A stretch of DNA of 29,493 nucleotides, taken from CAYSHJ01 sp964589725. GTDB lineage: Bacteria > Planctomycetota > Planctomycetia > Planctomycetales > Planctomycetaceae. Below the pieces are notes generated by a model. It worked only from the letters and a program-made list of their open reading frames with translations. It was not told where the DNA came from and searched no databases. Positions 23,854 to 29,493 of the stretch are shown here, piece after piece (position 1 is the stretch's first letter; every line of letters begins with the position of its first letter). Location: the NCBI GenBank assembly GCA_964589725.1, contig CAZPUJ010000379.1:1-29493 (forward strand). The letters are read 5' to 3'. The position numbers and the translations under genes are program-made.

Positions 23854-26478
23854 ATGAGTCGAGCAGCCGAAGTACGGGCCGTTGTGGGGAGCCTCCCAGA
23901 AGATCACAACACAGGATCGACTCGGACCGAAATCCACCGGCGTCGTGGCTGGGTGTCTCGACGATCCGGCTTGGCGTGCGTGTGTACTACGGTGGCACTC
24001 TTATGGGGACTGCGCTCGGCGGCTGATGGCGATCGTCGGGCAGACAGCAAGCAATACGACGAGCAAGTCCGTCCATTTCTCGTTCGGCACTGCCTGGAAT
24101 GTCACGGAATGGAGAAGCCCAAGGGAAATCTGCGCTTGGACCGGCTCTCGGAAGACTTCGCGATTGAGGCCAATCGGGAACAGTGGTTGTCCGTGCTGAA
24201 GCGGATCAAGGCGGGCGAGATGCCTCCCAAGGAAAAGTCGCGTCCGCCGGAGAAGGACGTGCAGGCTCTGACCGATTGGCTGGAGGTTCGCGTGGCTGCG
24301 TCCGATGCCGCGGCGCGGGCGGCTCAGGGGCGTGTGGTGCTCCGGCGGTTAAATCGGATTGAATACGAGAACACGATCAACGACTTGCTCGGCATCAATG
24401 TCAACTTGAAAGAGCAATTGCCTGCGGATGGCTCGGCCAATGGTTTTGACAATGCCGGCGCTGCACATCACACGTCGTCGTTCTTAATGGAGAAGTATCT
24501 CGAAGCGGCCGACACGGCGTTCAACGCGGCGATTGCCAACCGGCCCAAGCCGCCGCCGCGAGTCGATAAGCGGTACAGCATGAAGGACACGCACGGAGTC
24601 AAATCGACGACCGAGGACGTGTATCGCTTTCTGGATGACGGCGAGGTCGTGTGCTTCTGCTCGTCCGAATGGCACAACGTCGGGGTCACTCACTTTTATC
24701 CGCCGGACGCCGGCAACTATCGCTTCCGCATCTCGGCATCCACTATTCAAGGCGATGGCAAGCCCGTCACGTTTCGTGTGACGACCAGCGACACGCGGCT
24801 GACGGGGACGCACGGTTTGGTCAGCTACTTCGATGCCCCGCCCGACAAGCCGACCGTGTTCGAGTTCGTCAGATACATGGAGCCGCGCACCACCATCCGG
24901 ATGCTGCCCTACGGGTTGGCCGGCGCGAACACGGTAAAGCAGGTCGGTGGTGAAGATTGGAACGGGCCGGGACTGGCCGTCCAGTATGTCGAGGTCGAAG
25001 GCCCGCTCAACGAAACTTGGCCTCCCGAAAGTCATCGCCGTATCTTCGGCGACATGGCGCAAAAGACGTTTCCGATTTATAACTTCTCCGACCGCGTGGA
25101 AGTTGTCTCGGACGAGCCTCTCGTGGATGCCGAGCGGATCCTGACGAAGTTTACGCGCCGAGCGTTTCGTCGAAGCGTGGCCTCGGACGACGTCGCGCCG
25201 TTCGTGGCCATTGTGCAGGCCAAGCTGGATGGCGGTAACACGTTTGAGTTGGCGATCCGAGCCGCTCTGAAAGGCGTGCTGATCTCGCCCGAGTTCCTGT
25301 TCCTCCGCGAGCGCCCCGGCAAGCTCGACGATTTTGCGTTGGCCTGCCGGTTGTCATACTTTCTCTGGAGCACGATGCCCGACGAGGAGTTGTTGGATCT
25401 CGCCGCGAAAGGCGCGCTCGTCAGAGAGGGGGAGAAGGGGAGAGTGGGGGAGGGGGAGAAAAGCAAAATCGATCCGTCCGTCTCCCCCTCTCCCCGTCTC
25501 CCTCTCTCCCCCTCTTCGACGCTCGGCGGACAAGTCGAACGCATGCTCAAGCACCCAAAGGCCGAACAGTTCACAACCAACTTCGTCGGCCAGTGGCTGG
25601 CGCTGCGCGAAATCGACGCGACCGAACCCAGCCACCTCGTGTACCCCGAATTCGACCACCTGCTGAAAGTGTCGATGATCCGTGAGACCGAGCTGTTCTT
25701 CGACGAAGTCCTCAAGCACGACCTGAGCCTGACCAGCTTCGTGGCCTCCGACTTCACGCTGCTCAACGGCCGCTTGGGAAAACACTACGGCATCCCCGGC
25801 CTGACCGGCTGGGAGTTTCACAAGACGCCGCTGCCAGCGGACAGTCATCGCGGCGGCGTCTTGACGATGGCGAGCGTCATGAAGGTGACGGCCAACGGCA
25901 CCACGACCTCGCCGGTCATGCGCGGAGCCTGGGTGCTCGATCGTATTTTGGGTACGCCGCCGTCCCCGCCGCCCGACGGTGTTGCGGCGATCGACCCAGA
26001 CATTCGCGGCGCGACGACAATCCGCGAGCAACTGGCCAAACACCGCACGGACCCCGCCTGCGCCAGTTGTCATTCCAAGATCGACCCACCGGGCTTTGCC
26101 CTGGAAAGCTTTGACTGCATCGGCGGCTGGCGAGAGAAGTATCGGATCTCCGGCTGGCGAAGAGATGCGGAAGAGGTGATTTTGGACGGCCGAAAGATGC
26201 CGTATTACCGCGGCCCGCGAGTCGATCCATCGAGCGTGACCGAGGACGGCCAGCCGTTCCAAAACATCGACGAGTTCCGCCAGCTACTGCTGCGGGACAA
26301 GGACCAACTCGCTCGATCTCTGACCACGAAGCTGTTGACCTACTCCACCGGCGGAGCACCGACCAAGGCCGATCGGTCGGAGATAGAAGCCATCGTGGCC
26401 CGCGTGCGGGACAAGAATTACGGCTTCCGATCGCTCCTGCACGAAGTGGTGCAGAGCACCCTGTTTCAAAATAAGTAA
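23854..26478 (+). CDS. Planctomycete DUF1592/DUF1588/DUF1585-type cytochrome-like protein
   Basis: An 874-residue exported protein of the planctomycete DUF1587-DUF1595-DUF1592-DUF1588-DUF1585 architecture. After a basic leader and a hydrophobic signal segment (SGLACVCTTVALLWGL) comes a cytochrome-c-like heme motif, CLECHG (Cys80, Cys83, His84). RRLNRIEYENTINDLLGINV marks DUF1587; FTRRAFRRSV, DUF1595; FDDFALACRLSYFLWSTMP-like text, DUF1592; a second CxxCH, CASCHSKIDPPGFALESFD (Cys736, Cys739), DUF1588; and LTTKLLTYSTGGAP, DUF1585. Such genes are usually paired with a DUF1552 gene, here at 28138 but separated by two others. Function is unproven; redox or polymer-related roles are proposed for the family. 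A GA-rich palindromic insert of ~30 codons interrupts DUF1592 at about residues 524-554. The start codon is uncertain. Confidence 0.88.
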   Translation: MSRAAEVRAVVGSLPEDHNTGSTRTEIHRRRGWVSRRSGLACVCTTVALLWGLRSAADGDRRADSKQYDEQVRPFLVRHCLECHGMEKPKGNLRLDRLSEDFAIEANREQWLSVLKRIKAGEMPPKEKSRPPEKDVQALTDWLEVRVAASDAAARAAQGRVVLRRLNRIEYENTINDLLGINVNLKEQLPADGSANGFDNAGAAHHTSSFLMEKYLEAADTAFNAAIANRPKPPPRVDKRYSMKDTHGVKSTTEDVYRFLDDGEVVCFCSSEWHNVGVTHFYPPDAGNYRFRISASTIQGDGKPVTFRVTTSDTRLTGTHGLVSYFDAPPDKPTVFEFVRYMEPRTTIRMLPYGLAGANTVKQVGGEDWNGPGLAVQYVEVEGPLNETWPPESHRRIFGDMAQKTFPIYNFSDRVEVVSDEPLVDAERILTKFTRRAFRRSVASDDVAPFVAIVQAKLDGGNTFELAIRAALKGVLISPEFLFLRERPGKLDDFALACRLSYFLWSTMPDEELLDLAAKGALVREGEKGRVGEGEKSKIDPSVSPSPRLPLSPSSTLGGQVERMLKHPKAEQFTTNFVGQWLALREIDATEPSHLVYPEFDHLLKVSMIRETELFFDEVLKHDLSLTSFVASDFTLLNGRLGKHYGIPGLTGWEFHKTPLPADSHRGGVLTMASVMKVTANGTTTSPVMRGAWVLDRILGTPPSPPPDGVAAIDPDIRGATTIREQLAKHRTDPACASCHSKIDPPGFALESFDCIGGWREKYRISGWRRDAEEVILDGRKMPYYRGPRVDPSSVTEDGQPFQNIDEFRQLLLRDKDQLARSLTTKLLTYSTGGAPTKADRSEIEAIVARVRDKNYGFRSLLHEVVQSTLFQNK
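25425..25515. repeat. GA-rich palindromic repeat inserted in frame in the DUF1592-type gene
   Basis: Bases 25425-25459 are an inverted repeat of 25481-25515, agreeing at 30 of 35 positions, with a ~21-base centre. The strand is almost pure purine on the left and pyrimidine on the right. The encoded peptide (EGEKGRVGEGEK...SPSPRLPLSPSS) is low-complexity and separates two well-folded parts of the DUF1592 region (LLDLAAKGALV and LGGQVERMLKHPKAE). The frame is maintained across it. Confidence 0.8.
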
Positions 26479-26487
26479 CTTGGAACT

Positions 26488-26580
26488 TGGCAGAACGATG
26501 TGGGCAGAACGATGTGGGCAGAACGATGAAGACTTTTTTTGATTTGCCTTCCCATCGTTCTGCCCACATTGTTCTGCCAA
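26488..26580. repeat. Inverted repeat copy 1 flanking the GxxExxY gene
   Basis: The left arm is three tandem 14-bp units of the form GGGCAGAACGATGT (26488-26529). The right arm (26551-26580) is the reverse complement of two such units, TTGGCAGAACAATGT and GGGCAGAACGATGGG. The centre GAAGACTTTTTTTGATTTGCCTT contains a T-run. It lies 9 bp after the DUF1592-type gene and 18 bp before the start of the GxxExxY gene. Copy 2 is at 27402-27488. A terminator role for the upstream gene is possible too. Confidence 0.85.
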
Positions 26581-26598
26581 ATCTTCAGTGAGGGAACG

Positions 26599-27429
26599 AT
26601 GTCTATCGAAGTGGACTCTGAAATCCGCATCTTCGATCGCGACGAATTCCACTCGCTGGCCCATCGCGTTTTGGGGATCGCGTTCGACGTTCACAACGAG
26701 TTCGGGCGGTTGCTGGACGAGTCCATCTACAAGCGAGCGATCGCGCGGCGGTGTGCGGCGGCGGGTATCTTGCCGGCGCGGCAAGAGGTGCAGATCACGG
26801 TGTGTTGCGAGGGATTTGAGAAACGATACTTCATGGATTTGCTGTTCGCATTCGGCCTGATGGTCGAAGCCAAGACGGTCGAATCGCTGACGAAGGCTCA
26901 TTTCGCACAGACGCTCCACTACTTGATGTTGACCGGAATGCCGAATGCTCTGCTGGTGAATCTGCGAACGGAGCGAGTCGAGCATCAGTTTGTGTCCACG
27001 ACCCTGGACCTCGCGGAACGCCGACGGTTCACGATCCATGATGCGGACTTCCAACCGATCAACGAGCCGAGCCGATGGCTGCGAGAGACGTTCGCGAGGC
27101 TGCTCGCTGACTGGGACGCGTTTCTGCAAGTGGCCCTGTATCGCGAGGCCATCATTCATTTTCTGGGCGGTCCCGAAGTCGCCCTCCGCAAGATTCCCAT
27201 CTTTGATGGCGACCAATCACTCGGATTCGACGAAATGTGTCTGCTCGGCGATGACACCGCGTTGGCCTTCACGGCCCTGACCGATGGTCAACCGCGGATG
27301 CGAGACCACTTGCAGCGATTCCTCGGCCACACACGACTGGCCTGCCTCCAGTGGATCAACCTGAATCACCACGACATCGAGTTCACGACTCTGCTGGGAA
27401 GTGGCAGAACAATGGGAGCAGGACGATGA
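26599..27429 (+). CDS. GxxExxY-family protein with PD-(D/E)XK-like nuclease motif
   Basis: A 276-residue protein of the GxxExxY family (PD-(D/E)XK-like fold). The opening VLGIAFDVHNEFGRLLDESI has the family E-x-x-Y (Glu41, Tyr44), although the Gly before it is Leu. A possible nuclease triad follows: Asp80 in FMDLLF and Glu90-x-Lys92 in VEAKTV. HFAQTLHYLMLTGMPNALLV is the typical end of the short form. A further ~140 residues (DWDAFLQVALYREAIIHFLG and IQWINL-like text) form a C-terminal extension. AGGGA precedes the ATG at close spacing. The last ten codons (GSGRTMGAGR region) and the TGA at 27427 lie in the left arm of repeat copy 2. Similar genes have no settled function. Context suggests a role with the flanking repeats, which is inference. 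Confidence 0.82.
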   Translation: MSIEVDSEIRIFDRDEFHSLAHRVLGIAFDVHNEFGRLLDESIYKRAIARRCAAAGILPARQEVQITVCCEGFEKRYFMDLLFAFGLMVEAKTVESLTKAHFAQTLHYLMLTGMPNALLVNLRTERVEHQFVSTTLDLAERRRFTIHDADFQPINEPSRWLRETFARLLADWDAFLQVALYREAIIHFLGGPEVALRKIPIFDGDQSLGFDEMCLLGDDTALAFTALTDGQPRMRDHLQRFLGHTRLACLQWINLNHHDIEFTTLLGSGRTMGAGR

Positions 27430-27488
27430 AGACAAACGCGATGACCTATTCAATTTCCTCCCATCATTCTGCCCGCATCGTTCTGCCA
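27402..27488. repeat. Inverted repeat copy 2 flanking the GxxExxY gene
   Basis: The left arm 27402-27429 (TGGCAGAACAATGGGAGCAG then GACGATGA) pairs imperfectly with 27460-27488 (CCCATCATTCTGCCCGCATC then GTTCTGCCA). Like copy 1, the left arm is followed by GATGAAGAC and the right arm is preceded by TTTCCTCC or a similar sequence, so the two copies are homologous beyond the arms. This copy has two left units while copy 1 has three. It also provides the 3' end of the GxxExxY gene. Confidence 0.82.
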
Positions 27489-27612
27489 TGCCGATTGACA
27501 ATCCACAGCCGGAATGAGACGTTGATTCACCAAGCGAGCGGTGAACCCATTTCAGTCAGTCCGTGATCGCTCGTGCGCGGGTAAGTTCACTGTTCGGTCA
27601 AAGGAGCATCGC

Positions 27613-28023
27613 ATGTCAGCAGACGCCACTCGCCCTGACTTTCCGCCTTTCACCGAAGAGGAAATCAAGCCGTTCCGCAAATTGGCGGGCTCCCTCAAAC
27701 TCGCCGGCATCGCGCAGATTTTGTGCTCCATCTTTCTCATGGCTTTGGCGTTGTTGGGGTTCGAAACGGCCAGCAAAATCAACTCGTCGATTCTGCTTCT
27801 CGCGGCCATGTTGTTTTTTGTCGGGGGCAGAACGCTTGCTGCCGGACGGGCTTTCGGGCGGGCGGTTTCTGGTGGCGTCAATAAGAACACGTTGATTGAC
27901 GGTGTACGGCGATTAGCTTCCGGCCATGAATTTGTCGCCGCGTTCTTCCTGGTCGCCGTTATCGTTTTCGGTGCGCGCCTGATCGGATTTGCAGTCCAGA
28001 TCATTAGCAAAGCCAGTGGATAG
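27613..28023 (+). CDS. Small membrane protein of unknown function
   Basis: A 136-residue protein starting MSADATRPDFPPFTEEEIKP. AAGGAG lies 6 nt before the ATG; the frame opens at 27541, but that start has no such site. Three hydrophobic segments at about residues 28-48 (AGIAQILCSIFLMALALLGF), 55-72 (SSILLLAAMLFFVGG) and 110-132 (FVAAFFLVAVIVFGARLIGF) make it an integral inner-membrane protein with a cytoplasmic acidic N-terminus, by inference. The family is not recognised. It stands alone, 125 bp after repeat copy 2 and 114 bp before the DUF1552 gene. Confidence 0.75.
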   Translation: MSADATRPDFPPFTEEEIKPFRKLAGSLKLAGIAQILCSIFLMALALLGFETASKINSSILLLAAMLFFVGGRTLAAGRAFGRAVSGGVNKNTLIDGVRRLASGHEFVAAFFLVAVIVFGARLIGFAVQIISKASG

Positions 28024-28137
28024 GCCTAACAGAACCCGTTGCAAACGGAGCCGCGGGCCGCGTGGTTTCTGAAATCAATGACGTTTGAACGGCGGTGTTT
28101 GTCGGACGCCCAATCTTTCCTCACCAAGGAATCTGCC

Positions 28138-29418
28138 ATGAAACTTGATCGCCGAACTTTCCTTCGCGGCGCGGGTGTCGCGATGGCGCTGCCTCTGCTG
28201 GATGTCATGACGCGGCGTGCTGCCGCCGCCGCGCCGGCGGTCAAGCGACGCATGGTTTGCATCAACACGCCGCTCGGAGTGCATCCGCCTTATTTCTTCC
28301 CGGAGCCGAGTCAATCAGGACAGGGGGTCCGGGACTATGAGTTGTCTCCCTACCTGGAAGTCCTCAAGGATTTTCGCGACGACTTCACGGTCATCTCTGG
28401 ACTGTCGCATCCGGACGTCGGCCCCAGCCACGATTCCAACCAGAGTTTTCTCACGGCCGCACCGCATCCGGAACGGCGGGCCGGGTTCAAGAACAGCATT
28501 TCGCTCGACCAGTTCGCGGCCGAGCACATTTTCGGACAGACGCGATTCGCGTCGTTGACACTGTCGTGCGAAGGAGCCGGCCTGTCGTGGACCAAGAGCG
28601 GTGCGCCCGTGCCGACGGAAGATTGGCCGTCGGGCGTGTTCGCCAAGCTGTTTCTGGAAGGACGCCCCGATGAGGTGGCGACCCAGACTCGCCGGCTGGC
28701 TGATGGGCAGAGCGTCCTCGACGCGGTCCGCGATCAAGCCAAAAAGATGGCGCATGTCCTGGGCGCGGGGGACCGCGAAAAGCTTGACGAGTATTTCACC
28801 AGCGTCCGCGAATTGGAGCAGCGGCTGGCACAGGCCGACGCTTGGTCGAAGAAACCCAAGCCCAAGGTCGATGCCAAACCTCCTGTGGACATTCGGAACA
28901 GCGCCGACCTTGTCGGCAAGACGCGGCTCTGGTTCGACCTGATCCACTTGGCGTTGCAGACAGACTCAACGCGGCTGATCACTCTGCAACTTTTGGGCAC
29001 CAGCAGCGTACCGCCGATTCAAGGCGTGAGTCACGGCCATCACGATCTGTCACACCACGGCCAAGATCCGACCAAGATCGCCCAGCTCAAGACTCTGGAA
29101 CTCGAAAAGATGAAGACGCTGCGCGACTTCCTGACGCAGCTCCGGGAGACGAAGGAAGAGGGGGACAGTCTGCTCGACCGGACGATGGTGTTCTTCAGCA
29201 GCAACCTGGCCGACGCCAGCAAGCACAGCGTCAAGAACATGCCGGTGCTCTTGGCCGGCGGCGGTTTCAAGCACGGCCAACATCTGGCCTTCGACGAAAA
29301 CAACAACCTGCCGCTGTGCAATCTGTTCGTGAGCATGCTCCAGCGCATGGACATCGAAGCCGACAAATTCGGCTCCAGCACCGGCACGCTCACGGGCCTG
29401 GAGACCAGAGGTAGCTGA
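28138..29418 (+). CDS. DUF1552 protein with twin-arginine-like signal
   Basis: A 426-residue DUF1552 protein, a family seen mostly in planctomycetes and usually next to a DUF1592-type gene. The N-terminus MKLDRRTFLRGAGVAMALPL is a Tat-type signal (R-R-T-F-L-R) followed by an Ala-rich region. RMVCINTPLGVHPPYFFPE, VISGLSHPDVGPSHDS and LLGTSSVPPIQGVSHGHHDLS are family-typical, and the last stretch suggests a metal site (His-rich). The C-terminus SNLADASKHSVKNMPVLLAG followed by GGFKHGQHLAF is also typical. AAGGA lies 7 nt before ATG 28138; the upstream frame is shadow. The TGA lies in the first bases of a GTAGCTGA repeat. It is an exported protein of unproven activity, likely to work with the DUF1592-type protein. 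Confidence 0.9.
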   Translation: MKLDRRTFLRGAGVAMALPLLDVMTRRAAAAAPAVKRRMVCINTPLGVHPPYFFPEPSQSGQGVRDYELSPYLEVLKDFRDDFTVISGLSHPDVGPSHDSNQSFLTAAPHPERRAGFKNSISLDQFAAEHIFGQTRFASLTLSCEGAGLSWTKSGAPVPTEDWPSGVFAKLFLEGRPDEVATQTRRLADGQSVLDAVRDQAKKMAHVLGAGDREKLDEYFTSVRELEQRLAQADAWSKKPKPKVDAKPPVDIRNSADLVGKTRLWFDLIHLALQTDSTRLITLQLLGTSSVPPIQGVSHGHHDLSHHGQDPTKIAQLKTLELEKMKTLRDFLTQLRETKEEGDSLLDRTMVFFSSNLADASKHSVKNMPVLLAGGGFKHGQHLAFDENNNLPLCNLFVSMLQRMDIEADKFGSSTGTLTGLETRGS

Positions 29419-29493
29419 AGTCGCCAGACTTCAGCAGTACGCCAAAGTGACCGCAAGATGAAAAACAATCTGAACTCTGGCTAGTTCAGCTAC
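29411..29493. repeat. GTAGCTGAA repeat element at the window end
   Basis: The end 29411-29432 matches the reverse complement of 29472-29493 at 19 of 22 positions (ends GTAGCTGAA and TTCAGCTAC). The left end also forms its own hairpin, GCTGAAGTC/GACTTCAGC around GCCA. It gives the DUF1552 gene its stop codon. It looks like a short relative of the 9290-9483 element; the window ends exactly at its edge, so more repeat may follow. Confidence 0.75.

Noticed and set aside
26488..26529. CRISPR array
   Set aside because: The three 14-bp units are directly adjacent with no spacers and form the arm of an inverted repeat; no cas genes are present.

Overview
The window is GC-rich bacterial DNA that reads as a planctomycete chromosome segment. 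The main evidence is the DUF1592-type cytochrome-like protein and the DUF1552 protein (families heavily expanded in Planctomycetes), a Ser/Thr kinase preceded by an ECF-sigma-like fragment, a kinase-WD40 relic, and many intergenic palindromes. LpxK implies a Gram-negative envelope with lipid A. Nearly all genes lie on the + strand. I see no rRNA, tRNA or CRISPR array.

Layout. 1-491 is the 3' end of isocitrate dehydrogenase. 755-11816 is one gene cluster: a secreted caspase-fold protein with an EF-hand, then MoxR ATPase, DUF58 protein, BatA/VWA membrane protein, a DUF4175-like membrane/coiled-coil protein split by an in-frame TGA, and a second VWA membrane protein with a glutamine-amidotransferase-like fold. 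MoxR-DUF58-VWA sets are thought to act as chaperone or assembly modules at the membrane. 11817-14871 is a regulatory patch with a sigma-factor C-terminal fragment, an intact Ser/Thr kinase and a decayed kinase-WD40 gene. 14968-17584 holds a 39-codon ORF, a thioredoxin-like gene split by an in-frame TGA, a FlK-type hotdog thioesterase and LpxK. 17825-20793 encodes a two-subunit 2-oxoacid:ferredoxin oxidoreductase. 20816-23733 holds a small unknown protein, a short Hsp70 and a secreted protein with two heavy-metal-type domains. 23854-29418 holds the DUF1592-type protein, a GxxExxY-family nuclease-like gene flanked by two copies of one inverted repeat, a small membrane protein and a DUF1552 protein.

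Three themes stand out. First, two genes are interrupted by an in-frame TGA while the reading frame stays open. In both a hairpin with a G-containing loop begins about 13-14 nt downstream, and the residue would sit next to a cysteine (Cys-TGA, and TGA-Ser-Gly-Cys). Selenocysteine is a real candidate, but nonsense mutation or sequencing error cannot be excluded here. Second, palindromic repeats of several families are abundant. Two lie in frame inside protein genes (LpxK and the DUF1592 protein), and others supply the stop codons of neighbouring genes. Third, the GxxExxY gene between two related inverted repeats has the look of a small mobile unit. All assignments come from reading the sequence; no database search was run.
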